A DNA stretch of 27,170 nt from UBA2272 sp034368805 (GCA_034368805.1 JAXMLJ010000118.1:1-27170), one strand, 5' to 3'; positions 1-7,740 are shown, numbered from the stretch's first letter. Numbers and translations are program-made. The notes: a model not told the origin generated them from the sequence alone.

Positions 1-287
1 ACGCCCGCCGCCGCCGCGCGCTCGCGCAGGATGCCGAGTATGCGCGCGGCGTCCGCGCGGTCGAGCAGCGGCTCACCACCGCCAAGGAGCGCGAACGTCA
101 TCGCGATGCCGCGACGCGCGCACGAAGCGGCCACGATGTCCGCGGCATCGGCGAGCACGCGATCCGAGATCGGCGGGCCCGGCGCGGTGACGGGCGACGC
201 GTGGCAGTAGCGGCATGCGAGGTTGCACTCATTGGAGCAGAAGACCGTGAGGCACTCCGGCACGAACTCGGCCGACATGGCGGCCAT
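1..287 (-). CDS. Radical SAM enzyme, N-terminal part only (runs off the left edge)
   Basis: The first 95 or so residues of a radical SAM protein are visible; the rest lies beyond the window. Near residues 17-28 it reads CSNECNLACRYC, which holds the CX3CX2C motif that binds the [4Fe-4S] cluster and SAM. Further on, GGGEP matches the GGEP motif that contacts the SAM amino group. ATG is at 287, with a second in-frame ATG at 278. The start overlaps the stop of the upstream SPASM gene in a TGATG junction, so the two are almost certainly co-translated. As the third gene after the Cys-repeat protein, it is probably a second maturase or partner enzyme. Whether it has a SPASM or other auxiliary domain cannot be seen. 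Radical SAM membership is sure; the reaction is unknown. Confidence 0.88.
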   Translation of the reverse strand, partial: MAAMSAEFVPECLTVFCSNECNLACRYCHASPVTAPGPPISDRVLADAADIVAASCARRGIAMTFALLGGGEPLLDRADAARILGILRERAAAAG

Positions 288-1687
288 CAGGACTGCTCCA
301 CGCAAAGGTGCGGGCCGCCGGCGCCGGCTGCCGCGTGGGGGGTCTCGCCGGTCGGCTTCGTGGGATCCTCGCCCGCAAGCGCGCACTCGAGCATGTCGTA
401 CACGAGTGCGCGGGTGACCTCGCACCGGCCGGTGGACTCCCCGTCACCGCGACCGCTGTCGATCGTCTTGGCCGCGCAGTCGCCAGCGCACGCGTAGACA
501 CAGAAGCAGTGCGCACAGCCCTGCCGACGCGCCTTCGCTCCCGCCCGGATGGCGGCGACCTGCTCCTCGTCCACGACGATCGCCGAACCGTCCGGCTCGA
601 TGTGTCCGTAGAAGAACTCGGCGGCGAGCGGGTCGTCCGGATGCAGGATCTCGTAGCAGCACGTAAGGTCCCCGTCGGGTGTGACGCCGAACGTGGGCCG
701 GGCGAACGAGCAGAACGCGGGCGCCGGCCCCGAGATGCGCGCGCCCGAGTACGTCAGCTGCCGTCCGTACCGTTCGGCCACCGTCCTCGCCTGGCGGTAC
801 GCTGCCACAAAGGCCTCCGGGTCTGGCGCCTGGAGGTGTGAGACCGTGGCGCGCCCGCGTGCGTAGAGTGGCTCGGCTCTGATCGTGCGCGCGTGTGTGT
901 TCTCGCACAGGTACGCCACGCTCTCGGCGAGCGCCGGCAGCGACTCGGCCGTGACCGTCATCCTGATGGAGTAGGAGAGCCCCCCGCTCTCGAAGATGGC
1001 GAGCGAACGCAGCACGGTGGCCAGCGATGGACCTCCACCCGGCGTGATCCGCGACCGGTCGTGCACCGCCGGCGTGCCATCGATCGAGACCGTCGCGCTG
1101 GCGATGTGCGCGGCGATGTAGGCCGCCTGCTCCTCGGTATAGAACCCGTTCGTGCCGATGGACATCGATGTCTTCACGCCCGCCGCCGCACTCTCGGCTG
1201 CCACGAACTCCACCGCGCGCCGGAACAGCGGCCAGCATGCGCCCACATCACCTCCGTGGAAAGCGACACGCGCGTCCCTGCCGAGGCGCTTGGCGTTGTC
1301 GAGGACGAAGCGGACCGCACGCTCGAGAACGGGCCAGTCGATGTCGCGCCCCGCGCCGCCCTCGCAGTAGCAGTACACGCACCTGAGCGTGCACTTGTGC
1401 GTGAGGAAGAGCGTCACCGACGTTGGCTCGAACACCGCTGGCCACACCGGATCGAACGTGCGTCGGACCTCATCGGGCACGCGCGCGAGGTCGGCCACCG
1501 TTTCGGGCTCAAGACCGATCGCCCGGGCTGCGTCCTCCTCCCCACCCAGCGCGGCGCGGAACCGCTCGACGTATGCATCGTTGGCCTCGAGCACGAGACC
1601 CTGGAGCGGGGCGTAGAGCAGCGGCCGGTCCCCGTCGCGGGAGACCAGGAACACGGTATCGCCGAGCGCCTGCCAGGAGATCCCCAT
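287..1687 (-). CDS. Radical SAM/SPASM enzyme, probable peptide maturase
   Basis: A 466-aa protein counted from ATG at 1687. A GTG six codons upstream (1705) lacks a Shine-Dalgarno sequence, whereas the ATG has AAAGGCAGG in front. Residues 1-80 form an N-terminal region without a core motif, which could be a peptide-recognition domain. The radical SAM core follows, with CTLRCVYC at about 99-106 (CX3CX2C) and HGGDVG in place of the usual GGEP. The C-terminal SPASM-type domain has TCC, then CAHCFCVYAC (CX2CX5C), GDC and a further Cys, as expected for auxiliary Fe-S clusters. SPASM proteins mostly modify ribosomal peptides, often forming thioether or C-C links. It starts 30 bases after the Cys-repeat protein, which is its most likely substrate. 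The C-terminal 40 residues are low-complexity. Family is clear; substrate is inferred from position. Confidence 0.88.
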   Translation of the reverse strand: MGISWQALGDTVFLVSRDGDRPLLYAPLQGLVLEANDAYVERFRAALGGEEDAARAIGLEPETVADLARVPDEVRRTFDPVWPAVFEPTSVTLFLTHKCTLRCVYCYCEGGAGRDIDWPVLERAVRFVLDNAKRLGRDARVAFHGGDVGACWPLFRRAVEFVAAESAAAGVKTSMSIGTNGFYTEEQAAYIAAHIASATVSIDGTPAVHDRSRITPGGGPSLATVLRSLAIFESGGLSYSIRMTVTAESLPALAESVAYLCENTHARTIRAEPLYARGRATVSHLQAPDPEAFVAAYRQARTVAERYGRQLTYSGARISGPAPAFCSFARPTFGVTPDGDLTCCYEILHPDDPLAAEFFYGHIEPDGSAIVVDEEQVAAIRAGAKARRQGCAHCFCVYACAGDCAAKTIDSGRGDGESTGRCEVTRALVYDMLECALAGEDPTKPTGETPHAAAGAGGPHLCVEQS

Positions 1688-1717
1688 GCCTGCCTTTGCC
1701 CGCACGCGTCGCAGTCG

Positions 1718-2194
1718 TTAGGTGGGATACCAGTAGTGGCCGCCGCCGCCCACGGAGTCGCACGTGCAGTCGCCCTCGCAGGTGCACACCGCCTCGCAGG
1801 TGCAGACGCTGTCGCACGAGCAGTCACCCTCGCACGTGCACACGGCTTCGCAGGTGCACACCGCATCGCAGCTGCACTCGTTGTCGCACGTGCAGACCGT
1901 CTCGCAGGTGCAGACCGCATCGCACTCGCACTCGATGCTCTCGTCGGTATCGGTCTCCTCGTCGGACTGTGTGGTGCATCCGCTCTCGTCCTCGGAATCG
2001 CACGTGCAGGCCGCTGAGAACGGCAGGCATCCACCGAGAACCGTGACGAGCGCACCCGCGCCCGCACCCGCGGCGGTCGCCTTCACGAACGTGCGGCGGT
2101 TCATCCCCGTGCGATCCGGGGCGGGCAGCTGCGCGATCCGAAAGACCTTCGGCTCTTCCGGCTCCCCCGCGCTACCCTTGGGATTCTCGCTCAT
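1718..2194 (-). CDS. Tat-signal, lipobox protein with ten CxC[E/D]xx hexapeptides; candidate radical SAM substrate
   Basis: A 158-aa protein of no family I recognise. The ATG at 2194 has GGAGG five bases upstream; a GTG two codons earlier overlaps that site and is less likely. Residues 1-30 are polar. RRTFVK plus a hydrophobic stretch ending VLGGC follows, which reads as a twin-arginine signal merging into a lipobox. Next comes CTCD, an acidic Ser/Thr-rich linker, and ten perfect-period hexapeptides of the form C-[TSE]-C-[ED]-x-x (20 Cys). The protein ends in GGGGHYWYPT. It lies directly upstream of two radical SAM genes in the same orientation. Tat export would fit a protein that receives cofactors or crosslinks in the cytoplasm before secretion and lipid anchoring. 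Alternatives are a metal-binding or electron-relay lipoprotein. Function is unknown; the architecture is directly visible. Confidence 0.85.
   Translation of the reverse strand: MSENPKGSAGEPEEPKVFRIAQLPAPDRTGMNRRTFVKATAAGAGAGALVTVLGGCLPFSAACTCDSEDESGCTTQSDEETDTDESIECECDAVCTCETVCTCDNECSCDAVCTCEAVCTCEGDCSCDSVCTCEAVCTCEGDCTCDSVGGGGHYWYPT
1751..1930 (-). repeat. Ten 18-bp in-frame tandem repeats encoding CxC[E/D]xx
   Basis: Each 18-base unit encodes one hexapeptide. On the coding strand the units read CECDAV, CTCETV, CTCDNE, CSCDAV, CTCEAV, CTCEGD, CSCDSV, CTCEAV, CTCEGD and CTCDSV. Cys is fixed at positions 1 and 3 and an acidic residue at position 4. Units 5-6 and 8-9 are the same pair (CTCEAV, CTCEGD) at protein level, which suggests growth by duplication of two- or three-unit blocks. 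Synonymous differences between copies show that the amino-acid pattern is under selection, not only the DNA. Confidence 0.9.
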
Positions 2195-2310
2195 CGCCAC
2201 CTCCGCGTGTAGCTGCGGACGGCAGCAAGGCAGTCTGACTCATCGCGGCGCCCCCTCCGCATCTGCAAGACCTCGCAGCCTCATCATACTCCGCCAGCCG
2301 ACGCGCACAA

Positions 2311-2324
2311 CGGCGCGCGCGCCG
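2311..2324 (-). terminator. Perfect 14-base GC palindrome after the racemase gene
   Basis: The sequence CGGCGCGCGCGCCG is its own reverse complement and begins seven bases past the racemase stop codon. It could form a strong short stem in the racemase transcript, but no T-run follows, so it is at best a weak terminator or attenuator. The rest of the 136-base gap between the racemase and the Cys-repeat gene shows no clear promoter. Confidence 0.25.
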
Positions 2325-2330
2325 CCAGCC

Positions 2331-3398
2331 CTACTCTCCCACGAACCGCTTCTCCACGTAGGCCGAGGTGAAGAGCCTGAGCGTGGCGGCGTAGCCGGGC
2401 AGGAACGCGATCTCGTCACCCACGCGCGGCGCAGCGGGCATGTCCTCCACATCCAGCACCAGGTGATCGCTCGATGCGCCGAGCACCCCGATGCGCGAAT
2501 CGAGTGGCTTGATGCCGGTGGGCACCACATCCTGATGGCCGATGGCGCAGATCGCCCGCAGCCGCTCGCCGCGGTCACGAAACGTCGGCGTGCCGCCAAA
2601 GGCGTCCTGCGCGACCGTGCCTCGCGGCGCGCTGGGCTTGCGCATGACCTCGATGACCGGCGCGTAGGCTACGATCGCATCGGTGTGCAGGCCAAGGGTC
2701 GGTTGACGCGTCACGGTCGAAACGCCGAGCAGGATGCTCTCCCCGATGCGCAGGCTGTCGACACGCCCGGGCAGCGTGCCTGCCACCAGCGCGCCCAGTG
2801 AGGACGACATGCCGCCCGAGACGAGCAAGCGGCGCCCGATGCGGGCTTCGGCAGACTGTGCAAGCGCGACGAGTTCGCCGAGGTTCTCGGCGTCCGGGAC
2901 GATCGCGCCGTAGCACGTCAGACTCGTACCGATGCCGAGCAGCTCGATGTTCGGCATCGCCTCGGCACGCTCGACGAACGCCGGCAGCGCGTCTGGCAGC
3001 ATCCCTTCGCGCAGATCGCCCAGGTCCACCATCGCCACGACACTGTGGCGTCTGCCCAGCCGATACGCGGCCGCGTCGAGCGCTTCGATCGTCTCGACCT
3101 CGCTTTCCAGCGAGACATCGGCGACACGCACGGTCTCGTCGGCAAGCACGGGTACCGGCGCGCGTAGCAGCCACAGCGGCACGTCTATCCCGGCGGCCCG
3201 CAGACCCGCGAGGTTCTCGAGCCGCGAGTCGGCGATGCCGGCCGCGCCGCCAGCGAGCATCGCGCGGGCGACCTCCGCCGAGCCACACGTCACCTTCGTC
3301 ACGCCGATGACCGAACGCCCGCCTAGCGCGTCGACGACACGACGCGTGTTCTCGGCGACCTTGCGCAGATCAACGGTGACTACGGCTCGACCGGACAT
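2331..3398 (-). CDS. orr: PLP-dependent amino-acid racemase, ornithine racemase-like
   Basis: A 355-aa fold-III PLP enzyme of the alanine racemase/YhfX group. VTVDLRKVAENTRRV at the N-terminus opens the TIM barrel, and GVTKVTCG at about 31-38 holds the Schiff-base lysine. Downstream are VDLGDLREG, GIGTSLTCYGA and LRIGESILLG, all typical of the ornithine racemase subgroup. The enzyme would convert L-ornithine to D-ornithine, the substrate of the OraS/OraE mutase encoded elsewhere in this window. That context is why I prefer ornithine over alanine or proline as substrate. The ATG has GAGAGGA at a suitable distance. It is divergent from the AOR gene and lies upstream of the Cys-repeat peptide genes on the same strand; a role in that system is possible but less likely. 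Family is sure, substrate fairly sure. Confidence 0.8.
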   Translation of the reverse strand: MSGRAVVTVDLRKVAENTRRVVDALGGRSVIGVTKVTCGSAEVARAMLAGGAAGIADSRLENLAGLRAAGIDVPLWLLRAPVPVLADETVRVADVSLESEVETIEALDAAAYRLGRRHSVVAMVDLGDLREGMLPDALPAFVERAEAMPNIELLGIGTSLTCYGAIVPDAENLGELVALAQSAEARIGRRLLVSGGMSSSLGALVAGTLPGRVDSLRIGESILLGVSTVTRQPTLGLHTDAIVAYAPVIEVMRKPSAPRGTVAQDAFGGTPTFRDRGERLRAICAIGHQDVVPTGIKPLDSRIGVLGASSDHLVLDVEDMPAAPRVGDEIAFLPGYAATLRLFTSAYVEKRFVGE

Positions 3399-3431
3399 GG
3401 GTATCCTCTCATGTGAAGGCGCTCACAATTC

Positions 3432-3488
3432 CCGCACGCCCCGTGCCATAGACCCCAGGGAAACCTCCTGACGGCCGAAGGCGTGCGG
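3432..3488. promoter_or_regulatory. Inverted repeat in the divergent racemase/AOR promoter region
   Basis: CCGCACGCC at 3432-3440 is the exact reverse complement of GGCGTGCGG at 3480-3488, with 39 bases between. A smaller hairpin (GCACG-CCC-CGTGC) overlaps the left arm. This lies in the 172-base gap between two divergent genes and could be a regulator-binding region. I see no convincing -35/-10 pair here on either strand. Confidence 0.25.
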
Positions 3489-3570
3489 CATGTCGAGCGT
3501 AGCGGGAAGCAGTCGGCTGCGCCACCGTCGGCGCACACGAGAGACCGGCCTGTGGGGGAGAGGAGTCCGA

Positions 3571-5363
3571 ATGAACGGCAACTGGGGCACTGCACTCATG
3601 GTGGATCTGGCCACCGGCACTGCCGAGAAGCGCACGCTTCCCGAGGCGTGGTTCCGCGACTACATCGGTGGCGAGGGCGCAGCCGTGCGCCTCTTCGCCG
3701 ACCTGGTCGACTACGACGCACCTCCGCTCGATCCCTCTCAGCCGTTGATCGCAGCGGTGGGGCCGCTCACCGGCACGGCAGCGCCGTCGTCGGGACGCAC
3801 GTGTTTCGTGTTCCGCTCGCCGGCCTCGGGCGCGCTGGGGCTGAGCAATGTGGGCGGCCAGCTCTCGCCCGCGATCAAGAAGGCCGGCTACGACATGATC
3901 GTCTTCACCGGCGCCGCTGATAACCCGGTCTACGTCGTGATCGACGGCGATTCGGTGGAAGTCCGCGATGCGATGGGCCTCTGGGGTACGGGTATCCACG
4001 ACACCGAAGCCACCATTCGCGAGTCGCTCGACGGCCGAGGCTGGCAGATCGCGGCGATCGGACCCGCAGGCGAGAACGGCGTCATGTACGCGGCGATCAT
4101 GACCGACACAGAACGCGCAGCCGGACGCGGCGGCGGCGGAGCGGCTATGGGCGCTAAGAACCTCAAGGCGTTCGCCGTGCGCGGCACGCAGCCGCTCCCG
4201 ATCGCGGATCCCGAGGGGCTCAAGACACACGCGAAGCAGGCGCGCGAGGAGTTTCTGACCGAGTCGGCATCCTGCCGACACAGAACTGGCGCCGGACGAC
4301 GTTTCCCGAGTCGATCGACACCCTCGGCCATGCGGCGTACCACGCGACGCTCGACGTGAAGCCGTACGCGTGCTGGGGCTGTCCCGTGGCCTGCGGTCGC
4401 ACGACAACCATCACGACCGGGCCGCATGCTGGCGAGACCGGAGGCGGGCCCGAGTACGAGACACTTGGAGCGTTCGGCGCGAAATGCCTGGTCACCGACT
4501 TGAACGCCATCGTGGTGGCCGGGCACCTGTGCAACGACCTCGGCATGGACACGATCGCGGCCGGTCAGGTGATCGCGATCGCGATGGAGTGGTACGAGAA
4601 GGGCATCCTCACGCCAGAGATGACCGGCGGCATCGAGTTCACCTGGGGCAACGGCGAGATCTTCCCCGACGTGCTGCAGAAGATCGCCAGCCGCACCGGC
4701 ATCGGCGACATGCTCGCCGATGGCTCGAAGCGCGCGGCGGCGGCCCTCGGCGGAGATGCGGCCGACTACACGTTCGAGGTCAAGGGTGTAGAACTCGCAA
4801 GCTGTGGCGTGCGGGCAAGCAAGGGTGAGGGCATCAGCCACGCCGTCTCCCCGCGCGGCGCCGACCACCTGCGGCCATACGCATCGGTCGTCGACGCGTT
4901 CGGCTACCGCAACGAAGAACTCGGGCTCACCTACGACGTCGACTTCCTGGAAGACGACAACCAGCAGTGGGTCAAGCCGTTCATGGAGTTCTCCATGGCG
5001 ACAAACCTCCTCGGCGTGTGTCTGTTCTCCGTGATCACGCTCGCGGTCCAGCCCTCCACGTGGGCGGCTGTGCTCTCCGCAGCCACCGGCGAGACCTGGA
5101 CCAAGGAGGACATGCTCAAGGCGGCCGAGCGGGTCATCAACCTGGAGCGGCTCGTCAATGCACGGTTCGGGCTCACACGAGCCGACGATACGCTGCCCAG
5201 GCGCATCACGAGTGAGGCAGCGATCGATGGCCACGGCGAGGGCCAGATCGCGCGCCTCGACGTGTCACTCGACAGCTTCTACGCCGCGATGGGCTGGGAC
5301 CGCGAGAGCGGGCTTCCCACCGATGAGACGCTGCAGAAGCTCGGACTGGTGGGGGTGGTGTAG
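3571..5363 (+). pseudogene. Aldehyde ferredoxin oxidoreductase (AOR) family, disrupted by internal deletion and frameshift
   Basis: AOR-family enzymes are tungstopterin/[4Fe-4S] proteins that oxidise aldehydes or related compounds with ferredoxin. The start ATG follows GGGGGAGAGGAG. The N-terminal pterin-binding domain is intact (232 residues, ending about EFLTES), including GRTCFVFRSP and GRGGGGAAMGAKNLKA. The frame then shifts at about 4260-4270. In the other frame the text resumes with GILPTQNW and runs on through CWGCPVAC (CX2CX3C cluster ligands), CNDLGMD and LLGVC (probable fourth cluster ligand) to a normal C-terminus. The two parts sum to about 597 residues. The family segment between the N-terminal domain and the LPTxN motif appears to be missing, so this is a deletion whose length leaves remainder 1 on division by 3, not a single-base slip. 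It may be a real pseudogene or an assembly error. Confidence 0.85.
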
Positions 5364-5379
5364 CCGACCCGTTGGTGGA

Positions 5380-5391
5380 GCCGGTACCGGC
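5380..5391. terminator. Short palindrome between convergent genes
   Basis: GCCGGTACCGGC is a perfect 12-base palindrome in the 30-base gap between the AOR gene and the convergent 307-aa gene. It could contribute to termination in either direction but has no T-tract. Confidence 0.2.
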
Positions 5392-5393
5392 CC

Positions 5394-6317
5394 CTAGATG
5401 ATGAATCCCCCCATACCGGCGGCCTCCTCCGAGAGGATGCGCCCAAACACCACCTGGTCCATGTCGAACGCAAGCATGTGCCACTGTATCGCCTGCCGGA
5501 ACACCGACTCGTCCGTGGCGAGCGGCGCCGTTTCCGCGCGGGCGGCCATCGCTTCGAGCCGCGCGCGGATATGCCCGGGGAACACCAGCCACCGGTTGTA
5601 GAGGACTCGATCGCCATCGGCAAGGATGACGAAGCAGCCATCCGCATGAACTAGCTGCTGCAGAAGCCAGTAGCCGTTCATCCGCGACGCCTTCTCCGAG
5701 CGGGCAAGCGGCAGGAATCCCTCCGCACGGTACGGGCTACCCGGGTCGTCCTCCACCAGCAGGTAGTGCGCGACCAGGCCCCCGACGGGCGTCTGCGACC
5801 AGACCGGCTCCCACATGGCGCGCGAGGCGTGACTCAGACCGGGCCCCATCTCCTCCGTCCGGACCGGCCGGACGATCGCCATCGCCGACTCGACACCGGC
5901 GCGGACGACCTGTATCGAGCGGCCCTGCCTGATGTGGTCGTGCATGAGTGGCGCGAGGGTACTCGTGGCCTCGGACAGGCCCGGTAGGTGGAACACGCCC
6001 TGCCACTCGCCCCAATGGTCCTTGCGCATGCGCGCCTCGAAGTCATCGGGGTGGCGCGCGAGGACCTCGTCGAGGACCTCCTCGGCGGTCTTGAACTGCA
6101 TAGCGATGACAAGCGCGTCGACCTTGGCAAGCATGAGGCTACGGTCTCCGGGAACGAGCGCGAGTGCCCGTTCCAGCAGTCCGACGAGGTGCTCGCCCGT
6201 GGCGCTGTCCGACTGTACGACCGGCCCTGCTATCACGATGCGCTCGTCGGCCAACCGTGCGGCCGATGCCACGATCTGCGCGACTTCGGCCGGGTAGGCG
6301 GATCCGAGTTCTGCCAT
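5394..6317 (-). CDS. Unrecognised 307-aa protein with a TPR-like N-terminal half
   Basis: I do not recognise this family. The preferred ATG (6317) has GAGGGGG eight bases upstream; an ATG eight codons earlier (6341) has only a weak site. No signal peptide or membrane span is evident, so it is probably cytoplasmic. Residues of about 35-105 (LLERALALVPGDRSLMLAKV, then EEVLDEVLARHPDDFEARM) have the helix-turn-helix spacing and acidic-Pro-Asp ends of tetratricopeptide repeats. The C-terminal half is rich in Trp and aromatic residues and ends AAGMGGFII. It is the last gene of the run that starts with the FmdE protein, 75 bases after the GlmL-like gene, so it may assist the ornithine mutase or cofactor genes. 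The real-gene call rests on its clean frame, start and position in the operon. Confidence 0.7.
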   Translation of the reverse strand: MAELGSAYPAEVAQIVASAARLADERIVIAGPVVQSDSATGEHLVGLLERALALVPGDRSLMLAKVDALVIAMQFKTAEEVLDEVLARHPDDFEARMRKDHWGEWQGVFHLPGLSEATSTLAPLMHDHIRQGRSIQVVRAGVESAMAIVRPVRTEEMGPGLSHASRAMWEPVWSQTPVGGLVAHYLLVEDDPGSPYRAEGFLPLARSEKASRMNGYWLLQQLVHADGCFVILADGDRVLYNRWLVFPGHIRARLEAMAARAETAPLATDESVFRQAIQWHMLAFDMDQVVFGRILSEEAAGMGGFII

Positions 6318-6392
6318 GCCAAACGCCCCCTCAGACGTCATGGTGCCCTAGGTGCAGATACCCGGAGCGGGGGCGCCGTCACGATGATACGG

Positions 6393-7733
6393 CTAGACGC
6401 CGATACTCGCGCGCATGAGCGCGACGACCGCGCCGGGTGCGAAACGCGACGCGAGCGCACCGCAGCACGCGAAGACGTAGTCGCGGTCGAGGGCCACCCG
6501 CGCGTCCGCGGGAGGCAGCAGATACTCGCCGGGTCCGCCGAGAGTCGCGGCGAGCGCCGCCTCCCCTCCCGGGAGCCGCACGAGCGCGCCACCGGTACCG
6601 ATGACGAGTCGGCAGGCCGTAAGGTCCCGCCCGTGCGCGACCGTCTGGCGGCCCTTCGGGGTGTAGAGGTGCGCGAAGCGGCCCGCATGGCGTGTCATCG
6701 CGGTGACCGCGGCCGCGCGCGCCAGCAGCGCAGCAGCCTCGATGTCGGCCGGAGTGAACGGGATCGCCGGCGGCAGGTGCTCGGGCCGCTCACCCTCGCC
6801 GATAAGCGCGGCCGTGTGTGCGGCGCTCACGTACGTGCCGAGATCGCCTTCCACGGTGCGCTTAGCGTGCGGTTGCGGGTCGGTGGAGATCGCCGCGATC
6901 TCGGGGGAGCCATCGGTGACCGAGTGGACGTCACTCGTAGCACCGCCGACGTCGACTACCACGAGGTCGCCGAGCTCATCGGCCAGGAGCTCCGCGGCGA
7001 TGAGCACGGCGCCCGGTGTGGGCAGGATGCGCCCGCTCACGTACTCGCCGATGCGCTCCATGCCCGGCGCGCGGGTGATGTGTTCCTCGAACGCGTCATG
7101 GATCACGTGCCGCGCCGGCACGATGTCGAGCTCGTCGACGGCCGGATACACGTTTTCTGTGACACGCACCACGAAGCCGGCTGCTTCGAGCGTGGCGCGC
7201 GCCTCTGCAGCCACTGCCGAGTTGCCGGCGTACACGACGATGGGCCGCGCGGCGAGCTCGGCCAGCCGACGCGCGTTGTAGAGCACCACCTCGGTGTCGC
7301 CGCCCTCCACACCACCGGCGAGCAGGATGAGTCCGGGGCGCGCCTCCTCGATCTCCTCGAGGTCATGCTCGCGCAGCCGCCCCGCCGTCTGGTACTCGAG
7401 CACGCCCCCGGCGCCGAGCGCCGCCTCGCGTGCGGCCATCGCGGTCATCTTGTGCGTGAGGCCATGCACGGTCATGCGCAGACCGCCTGCCGCCGACGAG
7501 GTGGCAAGCGTGACCGTCGGCTCGAGCGGACCGATCCTGGCCTCGAGCGCCTCGCGCGCCGCTGCAAGGCCGATCCCCACGTCACCGGCAGCCACGCTCG
7601 TAGGCGCCACGCCCTGCCCGATGAGCGCCGCCGTGGAATCGGGCCAGCCGGACAGACCGTCAAAGGCACTCACGACGGTGGTGGTCGATCCGATCTCGGC
7701 TACCAGGGCGTCTATGCGACGGGGCTCGGGCAC
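6393..7733 (-). CDS. GlmL/MutL-family ASKHA ATPase, probable accessory protein of the B12-dependent ornithine mutase
   Basis: A 446-aa protein of the family best known as the GlmL/MutL accessory protein beside adenosylcobalamin-dependent glutamate mutase. LVAEIGSTTT near the N-terminus is the phosphate-1 loop of the actin/Hsp70-like (ASKHA) ATPase fold, and VVVDVGGATSDVHSV in the second half is the matching phosphate-2 region. In clostridial ornithine clusters a homologue also sits with oraS/oraE. Its role is thought to be keeping or restoring the mutase in the active coenzyme state. I chose GTG at 7733 because GGAGAGGAG lies seven bases upstream; the TTG nine codons earlier has no such site. 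No glutamate mutase genes are in the window, so OraS/OraE is the likely client. Family is clear, client inferred. Confidence 0.82.
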   Translation of the reverse strand: MPEPRRIDALVAEIGSTTTVVSAFDGLSGWPDSTAALIGQGVAPTSVAAGDVGIGLAAAREALEARIGPLEPTVTLATSSAAGGLRMTVHGLTHKMTAMAAREAALGAGGVLEYQTAGRLREHDLEEIEEARPGLILLAGGVEGGDTEVVLYNARRLAELAARPIVVYAGNSAVAAEARATLEAAGFVVRVTENVYPAVDELDIVPARHVIHDAFEEHITRAPGMERIGEYVSGRILPTPGAVLIAAELLADELGDLVVVDVGGATSDVHSVTDGSPEIAAISTDPQPHAKRTVEGDLGTYVSAAHTAALIGEGERPEHLPPAIPFTPADIEAAALLARAAAVTAMTRHAGRFAHLYTPKGRQTVAHGRDLTACRLVIGTGGALVRLPGGEAALAATLGGPGEYLLPPADARVALDRDYVFACCGALASRFAPGAVVALMRASIGV

Positions 7734-7740
7734 GCGGCGG

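Noticed and set aside
1751..1930. Possible CRISPR array or minisatellite
   Set aside because: The period is 18 bases with no spacers, and all units keep one reading frame with fixed Cys and acidic residues.
893..2017. Long plus-strand open frame opposite the SPASM and Cys-repeat genes
   Set aside because: Low-complexity Arg/Ala/His-rich translation with no motif; it mirrors the opposite strand of real genes, as is usual at high GC.
2331..3398. Racemase as part of the Cys-repeat peptide system (D-residue supply or epimerisation)
   Set aside because: It matches free-amino-acid PLP racemases and completes the ornithine pathway encoded in the same window; the 136-base gap separates it from the peptide genes.
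3424..3434. lac-operator-like half site (GCTCACAATT)
   Set aside because: Half site only, no symmetric partner and no LacI-type regulator nearby; probably chance.
4255..4275. Programmed ribosomal frameshift in the AOR gene
   Set aside because: No slippery run is seen and a family segment is missing, so a shift alone would not restore the protein.
3930..5234. Minus-strand open frame crossing the AOR lesion without interruption
   Set aside because: It is antisense to AOR sequence containing CWGCPVAC and other family motifs; an intact antisense frame is expected by chance at this GC.
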